Origin: Lolium rigidum
Taxonomy: Eukaryota > Streptophyta > Magnoliopsida > Poales > Poaceae
DNA length: 64,000 bases
Direction: 5' to 3'
Assembly (NCBI RefSeq): GCF_022539505.1
Contig: NC_061514.1
Span: forward strand, 330,877,090-330,941,089
The notes beneath the pieces were generated by a model that saw only the letters and a program-made list of their open reading frames with translations, searched no databases and was not told the DNA's origin. Made by a program: the position numbers and the translations under genes. Positions 23,588 through 33,609 of the stretch are shown here, in pieces. Positions within the stretch are counted from its first letter, which is position 1. The number at the start of each line of letters is the position of its first letter.

Positions 23588-23658
23588 CTCACCTTCTCTT
23601 CCTCCTCGGCCTACGCTCGGGCTGGTGGTGGTGGTGTGTGTGGCGGCGCGCAGGCGGC

Positions 23659-23790
23659 TAGGGTTTAGAAGGGCGAGGGAGAGAGGGGTCGCGAGCTATA
23701 TATAGGCCTTGTGGGCTGCCATTCTCGCGGGCTGGCTAGTTGGGTTTGGACGATTAGGTGGGCTTACAAATGGAACAGGTTGGGCTGAGA
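23659..23790 (-). promoter_or_regulatory. eL22 promoter: TATA box, telo-box, site II-like motifs
   Basis: A TATATATA box lies at 23697-23704, about 110 bp upstream of the start codon. About 30 bp downstream of it, where transcription should begin, is the telo-box AAACCCTA (plus strand tagggttta, 23659-23667). Three TGGGCT-type site II motifs lie upstream (about 23712, 23759 and 23781). The telo-box plus site II combination is known for plant ribosomal-protein and other growth-linked genes. Confidence 0.75.
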
Positions 23791-23879
23791 TTGGACCGCT
23801 GAACACAACCTGGGTCCTGTATTTGACCAGCCACGTGTTGTTTCTCACCCTCAAAAAAAAGAAAAAAAACAGGTGCTGT

Positions 23880-24110
23880 TCTTTTTTTACGAAAATTTCA
23901 TCGATCTATTAATAATCATCAACAGCAGTGCAAAGATTCCTAAAAGTAATAAAAATTACAAATAGGTCAATGGACCACCTAGCGACGACTACGACACTAG
24001 CGCGAGCCGAAGGCGCGTCGTCGTCATCCCCCGTCCATCACCGGAGCTAGGCAAAGCTTGTCGTAGTAGAGCTTGTTGTAGTAGATAATTATGCTGCGTC
24101 TTTGGCATGA
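23880..24110 (-). repeat. retroposon 3'-end fragment (LINE-like, unclassified)
   Basis: On the minus strand it ends in a poly(A) run (plus ttttttt at 23882-23889). The block ggaccacctagcgacgacta...gccgaaggcgcg is, from memory, a common Triticeae dispersed repeat. No ORF is kept. I cannot name the family with certainty. Confidence 0.45.
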
Positions 24111-24272
24111 TTTCTTATGATTGGAAAGGACAATTTTGGAATCTCTTGAAAAAATGGAAAATGGAAACTGGAAGATGTTCGGTTGGATTGCAAATGGCTG
24201 GACCAGATCAATCCTCCAATTGTTCCATGCATTTTGAAAAGAAAGGCCCGCTCCGTGCTCTGAAAAGTGGTA

Positions 24273-24350
24273 CTCCCTCCGTCTTATGAAGTAGATGGAT
24301 TTAAATTTTGGTAAATCTTAGACACCTTCCTCGAACGGACTTCGAGGGAG
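24273..24350. mobile_element. Stowaway-like MITE (78 bp)
   Basis: CTCCCTCCGTC at one end and cgagggag at the other, flanked by TA. The inner palindrome is degenerate. Confidence 0.75.
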
Positions 24351-24529
24351 TACTTTTGGCCTGAAGTTGTACCTTTGAGGTTTAGTTACGAGAAAATTTC
24401 AAAAAAACATTTCAGTTTGATGCTATTGGCATAAAAGATATGTGACGGGCTATATATCTTTGGAAAGTACAATCAGTATAGCAATCTTGTCATCAAGGTT
24501 GTTAGGTTGAGGACTGTTTTCTGGGAAAT

Positions 24530-24725
24530 ACACTTTGGCTCATAGGAGCATATGCTCCCATTATGTGAATCCATATTATAAAGTATTAAAAAATTCTAAA
24601 CTAAATTTTTACATGTATATCTAGACATTTTATGTTGGTACACAAGTTTTCAAAAGAAAAAACATTTTTCTGTGGCTCCTTAAAAAAGACAAATTTTAAT
24701 GCTGTAACACGACTACATACAGAAC
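24530..24725. mobile_element. MITE-like element, left half (split by the MULE)
   Basis: It begins ggctcataggagcatatgctccc. Together with 29084-29270 (ending gggtgcatatgcacgcgtgtgcc) it forms an inverted-repeat element interrupted at TACAGAAC. A related copy with ggagcata ends lies at 36750-37119. Confidence 0.5.
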
Positions 24726-25100
24726 GGCGATTTACACAAAAATAACCCAAAAGTGGAAGAAAAGCACAGACTAACCCTCCGGCGAAACTATTTCACCAAT
24801 CTAACCCTTTTGTGTGGCGCCCCTCCCAGGGGCGCCACACATGCCCATGTGGCTCCCCTCCGCCGGCGCCACCGACCCAGCCCGACGTGGCGCCATCGAC
24901 GCCGAGCCGGTGCGCCCATCCGACGTGGCAGGCATGTGTGGCGCCCCTCCCAACGGCGCCACACATGCACTTGTAATCCCCAAAACATACCGTAAGACAA
25001 TTCCTCCGGGACTTAGCCGTTTTGCGAGGCTCGATGTGTGGCGCCGATGCCACGGGCGCCACACTAGCATGTGTGGCGCCGATGCCACGGGCGCCACACA
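24726..25100 (+). repeat. MULE left terminal inverted repeat
   Basis: It matches the complement of 28690-29074 along about 375 bp, including cagactgaccctcc-like, cttgtaatccccaaaacata and gggacttagccgttttgcg blocks. Confidence 0.88.
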
Positions 25101-25246
25101 TAGAGGCTCGCGAAAACGGCTAAGGACTTATCGTCCGAAGCCCCTGGATGTTTTCGACCCAATAGTTGATATAGGTTGGCATGTGTGGCGCCGATGCCGT
25201 GGGCGCCACACAGTGCAGTGTGGCGCCACTGTGAAGGGCGCCACAC
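24812..25246 (+). repeat. array of six 29-nt hairpin units (left)
   Basis: Units GTGTGGCGCC-N9-GGCGCCACAC at 24812-24840, 24936-24964, 25036-25064, 25071-25099, 25183-25211 and 25218-25246. Each is exactly 29 bp, with a 10-bp stem and a variable 9-base centre. The last two lie inside the TIR boundary. Confidence 0.9.
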
Positions 25247-25395
25247 ACTGACTTGTGTTAAAAACTTGAAAAATCCTACCAAACTCCAACAGTTACGAGT
25301 ACAACATTGGACACAACAAGTAGCAATTTCATGACATACACATATAACACTTCATAGGTCACATTGTAGCACGTAGATTCAAACAACAAGTAGCA

Positions 25396-27974
25396 TTAGC
25401 AGACCATGGTTCGAAATGACATAGGGTTCACAAATCGATACTTATGAAGATATAGTTCACAACAACACGGAGCACATCCTAGTGTCGTCCTCGACGTGTC
25501 GTCCTCACGGCTGCTTCCGGACGGCCATCCTCTTCGTCCGTCGCCTTGGCTGCTCCTGCCGCTGCCGCTCCTGCCGCTCGTTGCTCCCGCTGCTGCTCCT
25601 GCTCCTCCTCCTCCTCCTCCTCCTCCTCCTCCTCCTCTCGAAGAGAACGGCTCGTCGTTCCTCATCCTCGACATAGCTGATCTCCGCGGCGGCCCGTCAT
25701 CCTCCTCAGTGACAACCTTCTTTCCTCGGTTGACATAATCTTCCGGAGTGTACCGGTTTGGAGCCTTGCCCCTTGGCTTCAACTGGTAAGCTGACCGTTG
25801 CTTGGAGGTACGCTTCGGAAGTACGCCTTGACTCGGAATTAGGTCGTCCTCGGGAGGAATCTGCACAAACATGAACACATGAGATTACAAAAGTTGAAAT
25901 TAGTAAGAACATGTTTCACAAGCAACAAAATAGTCCATACATGTTCTTCGAAGAGGAGGATGTAGAGATTTCGCCTTCGCGGCAACCTAGCAAGTTCGCT
26001 AACCGCCGCATCTTTCGTGCGAGTGTTCTGCGTTTTGGAACTCACGGTTACAAAGCCACCGTAACATAATTGCGTACATTCAAAGTTGGTGATCATACCT
26101 TAACGAAATTCCGCAACGGTCCGACAGGCTTTTCATCCGTGTGGCTCTGCTCCCACACAACCTCGCACTCCTCGACTGTTTTCTCGGATCTCCTCCCGCT
26201 CGTGACAAACATAGCATACACAATTTAAGCGAGCACATGGCAATCTAGATGATGTACTAGTTAGTGAGAGAATCCATTACCACGAAGTTCAGCTCGGAAG
26301 CAATAGAAGTCGATCTCCCTCCGTGAGCAAAAGTGTCGTGCTGGCTTTGCCCAACCTCATCGAACCTGGATGGGGTCGTCCAAGATCTCTTCACGATACG
26401 CGCGCTTCACTAACTCGATACGCGTGTTCTGATGGAACCACTCGAGGTAGTTGTTGAAAGCGGTGAAGTCGTGAGGCACAATCGCTCAGGGCCGGCATTC
26501 CGTGCCGCTTCCAAGCAGTGTTGGAACGCTGTGATGTGGCCGCTATGATGGACTGGCCAATTTGTGATCTTCCTCTCGCGCTGCCTATCAAGCCTGCAAG
26601 AATCAACAAGTTAGTTTGTACCTCTTCTATCAAGAATCTTCCATCGCATGATTCCGAAGTTTACCCGTGAAGCGCCTTGTCCGTGTCTTGCCACATTGGT
26701 GGGCACTCCGATACAGCCCCAAACTGTCTCATCACTCTTTGCGGCTGGTGGTGTTCAACAAGCCACATGCATATGAGTGGGCAGCGCATACGCCAGAACC
26801 GCGCCTCCTCCGTGCACTTGGGGTTTAGGTCAGTCATTGCCGCGCCAATACGGTAGTAGCTACCATATGGCTCCCATTCCACCTGCAGCATACAATTATT
26901 TAGTAGATGCCAGTAGAATCAATCAAAACTAGGATTGCAACTCCGCAGTGATCGGTTACTCCGCTCGGCGGTAAGAGTGTCCAACTCCGCGAGTGTACTG
27001 CCTGTACATGATCATTGGATCGCTCGTCATCTCCGAGACATTGTCCCAAAGGTATGCCCAAGTGGGCTCCCGATCGAGAAAGTGAGGGAAATGAGGCCAT
27101 GGCGTCTCGTTGAGTACCCTGGGACGCCCAACCGATAGGCGGTCCCAGCTCCATACGGAAAGTAGGAGCATGCATCCACCAATACCGCCGCTACCCGTCT
27201 TGCTCCCGATCCCGCGACAAGCTTCGTCCAAGCTGCGTACATAAGATATTTGGTTACTACTTTGTGTAGCGCACTACTATAGGAAAATAGTACATAGAAC
27301 AAATCATCACCTGCCGGTAGAGGTAGGCAAGTGCCGCTGTTCCCCAACTCCACCGGGCGTCCAACACCGTAAGCGCCTCGACCAACACCAATGGGCCAGC
27401 TTACCCCCACCGTCGGAAAGAGAGTCCTGGAAATCATGTACCATAAGTACACGCGGGCGTACGTCCTCCGAGTGTCCTCGTCGGCCTCTATGGGGCATTC
27501 TCGCAAAGTTAGTTCTGATCCAAGTGAAAGACGCGCCGGCGGGAACTCTCTCCTTTGGATTTTCTGGCGGCGGAGGAGCCCTGCCAATAAGCCCCACCAT
27601 CTGCTGGCGCCACCCATCAGAAGCTGTGTTCATACACAGTGGCTCGCCCTGAATAGGTAGTGCAAGGATCATGGAAACATCCTGCAGAGTAGGGGCCATC
27701 TCGCCGGCCCTCAAGTGGAAGGTGTGAGTCTCCGGCCTCCACCGGTCGACAAGGGCGGTGAGTGCCGAGGGGTTCATGTGTGGCCCCCCCGGCTTACAAG
27801 GGATATGAACGGCATAAGACCGGTAGGCCGGATGAACTCCGTGTACCTCTCGTCATAAGGTATATCCGGTGTGCCATGGTAACGAATCTTCAAAGGGTGA
27901 AGATCCGTTCCCCTCTCCGTCATATGAACAGCCCGGTGCTCCCTGTCGTACTCTTCATCCAGAAGCCACACCAT
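25396..27974 (-). pseudogene. plant mobile domain (PMD, MAIL1-like) gene, decayed
   Basis: The start MVWLLDEEYDREHRAVHM (27974) is followed by YTEFIRPTGLMPFISLVSRG and, after a frame change at a 7-G run (27783-27789), LTALVDRWRPETHTFHLRAG, EMAPTLQDVSMILALPIQGE, TYARVYLWYMISRTLFP, GGCMLLLSVWSWDRLSVGRP and ARFWRMRCPLICMWLVEHHQ. This order is that of the plant mobile domain (PF10536), found in MAIN/MAIL1 nuclear proteins and often carried by transposons. Several exons are likely (introns near 27240-27310, 26890-26950 and 26600-26660). Further shifts lie near 27520 and 26490. The last segment (25396-25878) is Arg/Gly/Ser-rich with a poly-Gly run. Confidence 0.75.
25601..25637. repeat. (CTC)n microsatellite
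   Basis: About twelve CTC units encode poly-Gly on the minus strand in the last PMD exon. Confidence 0.9.
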
Positions 27975-28331
27975 CCTACATGTATGAGCAACACATACAA
28001 CATATTATGAGCCATTCATACCAAATATGAGCAACACATACATGAGAATATATCCAAATAAGCCATCACACATACATTCCTAACAAATATGAGTTATTCC
28101 ATCAAGAATACATGAGAATATATCTAACTTTCGAATCACATATACATCACACATACATGAGAGTTCATATCCAAATACATCACACATATGAATTTCGTAA
28201 GACATACCATTCCTAGGCACATAATAGACATATGTAAGACAATAGAATGCATTTGCTAAGCTCCAATTTTGCCTTTCACCACATACATACATAAGGATTT
28301 CAACACATACATGTAAAATTTCATTCAACAC

Positions 28332-28399
28332 ATCTAGGGTTCCTACATATCTAGGGTTCCTACATATCTAGGGTTCCTACATATCTAGGGTTCCTACAC
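28332..28399. repeat. 17-bp tandem repeat, four copies
   Basis: atctagggttcctacat is repeated four times without interruption (28332, 28349, 28366, 28383); the last base of the fourth copy differs. It lies upstream of the PMD start in the minus-strand sense. The flanking 28000-28500 is AT-rich and non-coding. Confidence 0.95.
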
Positions 28400-28689
28400 A
28401 TACACATTCAACACATACATAGCCATTTCAAATCTAGTTTCCATGTCTAGGGTTCATGTGCAAATCTAGCAAGATCTATGAAATTAGTGGATGAATGTGA
28501 GGGATTCGAAGGGGATTACCTTGAGGAATGGATGGGGAAGAGATTGGCCGGTCAGATCCGATGAATTTGTGGCCGATTTGTTGGGGGAGAGAGAGGGAGG
28601 AGGAGGAACCGCCGGCCGCCTTGGGGGAGAGAGGGAGGGAGGAGAAGAAACAGAGAAGAAGATGGTCGGGCTGGGCGCGGGCGCCACAC

Positions 28690-29074
28690 TTAAGTGGATG
28701 TGTGGCGCCCGTGGCATCGGCGCCACATATGCTAGTGTGGCGCCCGTGGCATCGGCGCCACACATCGAGCCTCGCAAAACGGCTAAGTCCCGGAGGATTT
28801 GTCTTACGAGTATGTTTTGGGGATTACAAGTGCATGTGTGGCGCCGTTGGGAGGGGCGCCACACATGCTGCCACGTCGGATGGGCGCGCCCGGCTCGGCG
28901 TCGATGGCGCCACGTCGGGCTGGGTCGGTGGCGCCGGCAGGAGGAGCCACATGGGCATGTGTGGCGCCCCTGGGAGGGGCGCCACACAAAAGGGTTAGAT
29001 TGGTGAAATAGTTTCGCCGGAGGGTCAGTCTGTGCTTTTCTTCCACTTTTGGGTTATTTTTGTGTAAATCGCCC
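28690..29074 (-). repeat. MULE right terminal inverted repeat
   Basis: Complement of the left repeat, with a few small indels (for example around 28890 and 28940). Confidence 0.88.
28700..28987 (-). repeat. array of four 29-nt hairpin units (right)
   Basis: Units at 28700-28728 (last base changed), 28735-28763, 28836-28864 and 28959-28987, plus a half unit at 28679-28689. They are the same as the left array. Confidence 0.9.
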
Positions 29075-29083
29075 GTACAGAAC

Positions 29084-29270
29084 ATTTTTTTGTCTTTTTT
29101 GTACACACCACACAAAATGTTATTTTTCCACGAAAACTTGTAAACGAACATAGGATGTCACAATGTATAAGAAAAAAATTATGTCAGATCTTTTCTGACA
29201 TTTCTAAAATTATTTTTTATTATTTTCTATAATGGGTGCATATGCACGCGTGTGCCAAAATGCCACCTCC
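29084..29270. mobile_element. MITE-like element, right half
   Basis: Continuation of 24530-24725 beyond the MULE, ending in tgggtgcatatgcacgcgtgtgcc. It mirrors the left end ggctcataggagcatatgctccca imperfectly. Confidence 0.45.
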
Positions 29271-30000
29271 CTGTTTTCTCATTTTTTTTTCTCTAAAGTG
29301 CTGACTGTTATACTGAGTTCAACATATCTACCAGTCCCATTTTATCCTCACGATCCTTAAAATAAATGTTGTTTCAAAGTTTCAAATGAAAAATTGCACC
29401 CAAACAGATGTGTTGCGTCCACGTGACCCTTAATTTTACTTACAGGGGTCAGAAAACGAGGCGCCCCAACCCGCATATACAAGGATTTCGCGGCCGACCC
29501 GGCGGTGCCGTCTATATCGTGAAAGCCTTTGGTGGGAAGGAACACTCAGCCCGCGTAAAGAAATTTCAACCCGCCACAACCAAGCTGCTTCGAAAGTTCG
29601 AATGCATCTGAAGGCCCATTTCGAAAAAAAGTTGCATCGCCGCCGCGCGCTGCATTGCATCCCACCCACTCATTTTCGATTCCAACCGGCAGAATCTTAC
29701 CCGTCGCACCCATTCCCCACTCGTGGGAAGTCGCCGCTCACGGACCCTAGTCATGCTCGTGTCGGGGGTGCTCGTGGCCGCAATGGTTCCCACTCGTAGC
29801 TACGGGGCGACATCGAGCTAGGCGGCCCATCCTGTCCGTGCCAGAACAGTAGTTGTCTCCCCGTCGCTGATTTGGCTCGCACCGCCACAAATCGACGGCG
29901 GTGGTTCTTCATTCCCCACCGAGGTATAGATGTTTAAGGATCATTCGATTTTTTACATAGGATTTATGTGCTACCGAATGTGTCAATCTCTTTTTGTGAA
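29271..30000. other. flank and probable 5' leader of a Harbinger transposase relic
   Basis: No intact gene. The GC-rich part (29440-29900) directly precedes the transposase relic and may be its leader. I could not find terminal inverted repeats. Confidence 0.3.
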
Positions 30001-30917
30001 GATTGCTGAAGCTTGCGAAGACAATTTACTCATCGGAGTAACGCAGCCAGCCTAATTGTGTTCAATGACTATCAAAAGCTCCCTGCGGCGATGAAAGTCG
30101 TTGCATATGCATCTCGTCCGACTACGCCGATGAGTACCTACGCATTAACAAAGTCACGACCATCGAGTGTGTGTGTAGGTACGCTAAGATCATGCTTTGT
30201 GTCTTCGGTCCGACATATCTCCAGCTCCCAACAAAGAGGATACAAAAAGGTTGATGGTGATGAATGAGAAGCCAGGCGTGCTTGGGAGTATTGACTATAT
30301 GCATTGGATGTGGACGAACTACCCGAAGGCATGGCACAAACAGTATTGCGGAAAGAGTGGTGATCCAACAATTATGCTTGGAGGCAGTTGCTTCCGATGA
30401 CTTGTGGATTTGGCATTGTTACTTTGGGTTGTCGGTCCTCTCAATGACATCAATGTGTTGCATAAGTCTCATCTTTTTACTCGGCTAGCTAGTGGTGATA
30501 CTCCGGCGTGCAACTACATCATCAATGGGCATGATTACACGATGGGCTACTATATTGCCGATGACATATATCCTCCATGGTCAACATTTGTGAAGAACAC
30601 TCCACAACCAACAATAACAAAGCAAGTTGAATTTGCCAACACATAAGAGGCAATCCGAAAAATCATCGAGAGAGCTTTCGATGTTTTACACACTAGGTTT
30701 GCAGTTGTTTGATTCTCAAAAATATGATCATTGAGAATGAGATGGATTTGAACTTGGAGTTCTTTTACGACAACGTTGGTAGCTGTGTGAAGCCAACAAG
30801 AAATACGGATCATATCCAAGCATTTTTTGAGACATACCGGCAGATTGAAGACTCTGGAACGCATACCTAGCTTTAGCTTGCTCTCATTGAGCACCACTGG
30901 TTGCATGGGCAATAGTG
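30001..30917 (+). pseudogene. PIF/Harbinger transposase relic (DDE_Tnp_4)
   Basis: Spread over several frames are FNDYQKLPAAMKVVAYAS, TIECVCRYAKIMLCVFGPTY, GVLGSIDYMHWMWTNYPKAW, LEAVASDDLWIWHCYFGL, GPLNDINVLHKSHLFTRL, GYYIADDIYPPWSTFVK and RAFDVLHTRFAV, ending LALIEHHWLHG. This is the plant HARBI1-like transposase order. The three acidic residues would be the Asp of GSIDYMHW, the Asp of NDINVL and the Glu before RAF. At least four frameshifts (about 30120, 30240, 30375, 30420) and several stops inactivate it. It lies far from the ORF1-only Harbinger at 4751 and belongs to another copy. Confidence 0.85.
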
Positions 30918-31199
30918 TGTTATTTATATTCATTTGATTTCACATTCATCCATGTGTGAACCATATGTCCAAACCAATCATTATTTGTTTAATTATTTGA
31001 ATTTAAACTATTGATGTAATTTAGATTATTGGTGTATTATGTCATGTTTGAAACATTCGTATTTTAGTTTATATTGTTGTTACATTTGTATTTTATTATA
31101 TCCTTAAAACGTGTTTACCGCGTCGTTTATACGTGTTTTAAAGCCTATGGATAAGATGCAAAATAATTGTTGTAGTGCTATTGAATGTATATTTTTCAC

Positions 31200-31420
31200 A
31201 ACATATATGATCAGTGGCGGAGCTTGCCAATGTCGTGTGGGGGCAAGCCACAAAATTGCATGGTCTCGGTGCAAAAGGCTAAAAGAAATTCTACTACAAG
31301 GCTTGCAACAAAAATGCTTCACTATTTCTTTACAAGATGGGGAGGGGGCGGTGCCCCCCACCCACCCACCCACACACACACACACACACTTGTACATAGC
31401 TATGCCTAGTGGTTGTTAAA
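31200..31420. repeat. degenerate DNA-transposon remnant with simple repeat
   Basis: cagtggcggagc at 31212 resembles hAT-like ends of grasses. The other end (gctatgcctagtg) is only a weak inverse. (CCCA)n and (CA)n runs occupy 31355-31388. Confidence 0.35.
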
Positions 31421-31736
31421 GAAAAATTTCATGGTTTTATGTATGTAGGCTCATGTAATGTAAGAAGAAAAGAGGAGAAAGAAAGAATGGATGCAAGTAT
31501 TTATATCGGCGATCCTTCTACATGGTGTACCGGCTCTGATCACGGCCCCGGCGAGAAGTATCACTGGCGCAGATGCTTTGTACCAAAATTCTCGGCCCAC
31601 AAGTGATTTGCCAATCTTTGCATCGGCGACATATATACCCACCGCCAGCGGCTGAGCGTGAACAAAACACAAAGGGCGCCAATTCGGAGAAAGACAAAGT
31701 ATGCATGAAAACACAGCTAATCATAGTATTGGGTAA

Positions 31737-32045
31737 TCATATGGCAGTATCATGATGAGACAGATTTTCTGTACACACAAAAAGAAGAGATGTATATCTT
31801 TGGTGCCGCAGAAAAAGAACATTGCTAATGACCAAAAGGCAACCGAATAGGACAAATAAAAGATAAAGAAATGCTCTGAGGTCCTTCTTAGCTTTGAAAC
31901 CAGCGTTTGTATCTTCATACCTGATTTTGGAATCAGTTAAATATAACAGGTTCGTTTGGCTATTGCCCTCTTCCTCTTCATTAAAAATAGCATCAATACA
32001 TCTAAATTCTAAATTACCTAACCTGGACAGGGGCATCAACAACAT
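31737..32045 (-). CDS. hypothetical small protein with one membrane segment
   Basis: A 102-residue frame has an N-terminal soluble part (CIDAIFNEEEEGNSQTNLLY) and one hydrophobic stretch of about 21 residues (LYLLFVLFGCLLVISNVLFL, about 61-80), followed by a basic/aromatic tail. No family is recognised. It may equally be the last exon of a gene, an old coding relic or chance. The surrounding 31420-32278 shows no other gene or transposon that I can identify. Confidence 0.25.
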   Translation of the reverse strand: MLLMPLSRLGNLEFRCIDAIFNEEEEGNSQTNLLYLTDSKIRYEDTNAGFKAKKDLRAFLYLLFVLFGCLLVISNVLFLRHQRYTSLLFVCTENLSHHDTAI

Positions 32046-32278
32046 CCCAATCCTTACGAAAATAATCAGAACCTGACCTGGGTAGGGAAGTCGTGTTGGT
32101 CACTTGGTCAGTACCATATAGCCGAGCAGCAGCACGCGAGATTGCGGATAGTGTACACCCAGAAGAGGAGGATTGAGGAGGGTAGAGAGGCCATCAACGA
32201 AACAATGACGCGGAAGTAGCTGCTAGCGGTCATGTCGATCGCCATGTGGTTTTGCATAGTTCTAACTTCTAAAGTAGC

Positions 32279-33565
32279 TTTTTTTTTTTGAATGACAGCA
32301 GGTGAGCTGCTATTTCATTACGATAGGGGAAATAAGGTTACAGGGAGGAAGGTCACAAAGCGTGACCCTCGAAGACAGTCCTAAAACAAAGATTAACCCG
32401 GATCAAAGGGTGTTCCTCCATACTGGGTTACTAAAGGGATCGGGGCTCCAGCTAGTCTCCAAACGTCCGCCTCGGTCCTTAATGCGAACCAGGAGCCCTG
32501 TAAAGGGAAGTTCTTTCTTCTCGAAAATTCGTCTATTACGCTCTTTCCAAATCTCCCAGCGAGATAAGGTTAGACGCCGGGAAGATGATCTTCCGCCGGG
32601 ACTTTGTTTGCCTACCCACCATACCCCCGTACCATTCCAAAACGGACAGCCCCTTATCTAACCAATTGGTGGGCTTTAGAGCGTCCAGCCCTAAGGTCAC
32701 CGCCATATGCTCCCAAACCTTGAGAGAGAATGGACATTCAGTGAAGATGTGAGATGCAGTTTCTAGGTTTCTTCTGCACAACGGGCAGAAATAGTCATTT
32801 TCCCATCCTCTTTGCAGCAGTTTATCAGCCGTAGGAATTCGTTCAAGCATCAGCGTCCAAATGAAGAACTTGCATCTCGCCGGCGCCCACCCCTTCCAGA
32901 TTATCTTCTTGAAGTCGGTCCCAACAGCCTCCCGAAATTGCAGCCCGTAAGCTGAACCAACAGAGTAATAGTGCTTGTCTCCAAATCTCCAAGTGATATC
33001 ATCCGGCTGTTGACTGAGGTGCACCGAGTCAATCAAGTGAGCCAGCCTTAACAGTTGAGGCAGGTGTTGAACATCTAGGTGGTGTCGTAGATCAAGTAGC
33101 CATCTCTCGTTTCCCAATGCCTCCTTAACTGTCCTGTTCTTCCTGATGGAGATCTTGAAGAGCTCAGGGGCGACCTCTGCTGGTATTTGACCGTTTAACC
33201 AACGATCAGACCAGAACATAGCCTTGGATCCATCTCCCAACGTGATTTGTGTAGCCGCCGCAAACATTGCCCTATCCCTTTTGGATGAAGGTAGTTTCAT
33301 GTGTGCCCATGGTTTGTTTGGTTTTTTCCATTTCTGCCACAACCACCGCAGGCGTAAGGCTGCACCAAAAGCTTTGATACAGTGCACACCCAGGCCTCCC
33401 AAGGCCTTAGGCCTGCACACCTGTTTCCAACTGACTGCACACTTGCCGCCACTGCAAGATGTGTCACCCGCCCAAAGCCAGGCTCTTCGTCTGCGATCAA
33501 ACTCCTTGCGAACCCAAGCTGGCATATCATTGATAGTCATAAGATAGACTGGCAGGGAGGATGCT
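32279..33565 (-). mobile_element. LINE, 5'-truncated
   Basis: The minus strand ends in an 11-A tail (plus T run 32279-32289). Only the C-terminal half of ORF2 is present. The 5' boundary is near 33565, about 45 bp from the F-box stop codon. I could not identify a target duplication. Confidence 0.85.
32536..33540 (-). pseudogene. LINE ORF2 C-terminal part with zf-RVT
   Basis: It is open for 334 codons. RRRRAWLWAGDTSCSGGKC and WKQVCRPKALGGLGV belong to the thumb region after RT. PARCKFFIWTLMLERIPTAD, CPLCRRNLETASHIFTECPF and VWEHM form the zf-RVT zinc-binding domain (CxxC...HxxxxC). The RT catalytic part is missing because of 5' truncation; the frame continues a few codons upstream (LPVYL) before the junction. 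It lacks the promoter, ORF1 and endonuclease. Confidence 0.88.
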
Positions 33566-33609
33566 CATCTTTCAGAATCTCCTGGACCGCGCGCGCCTAC
33601 AAGATTGAT

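Larger units (their letters stand above)
24726..29074 (-). mobile_element. Mutator-like element carrying a plant mobile domain gene
   Basis: Long terminal inverted repeats (24726 to about 25100, and about 28690-29074) begin GGCGATTTACACAAAAATAA and end with its complement. They are flanked by a 9-bp duplication with one mismatch (ATACAGAAC at 24717, GTACAGAAC at 29075). Long TIRs and a 9-bp duplication are Mutator-superfamily traits. I see no MULE transposase. The internal gene, on the minus strand, is a decayed plant-mobile-domain gene. Confidence 0.8.

Noticed and set aside
24812..25246. CRISPR-like array (regular palindromic repeats)
   Set aside because: The spacing between units is irregular, units are palindromes inside MULE termini, and the sequence is eukaryotic nuclear DNA.
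25064..25282. Short ORFs with repeated VWRPWHRRHT or CGADATGATH phrases
   Set aside because: Translations of the 29-nt palindromic units, open on both strands by chance.
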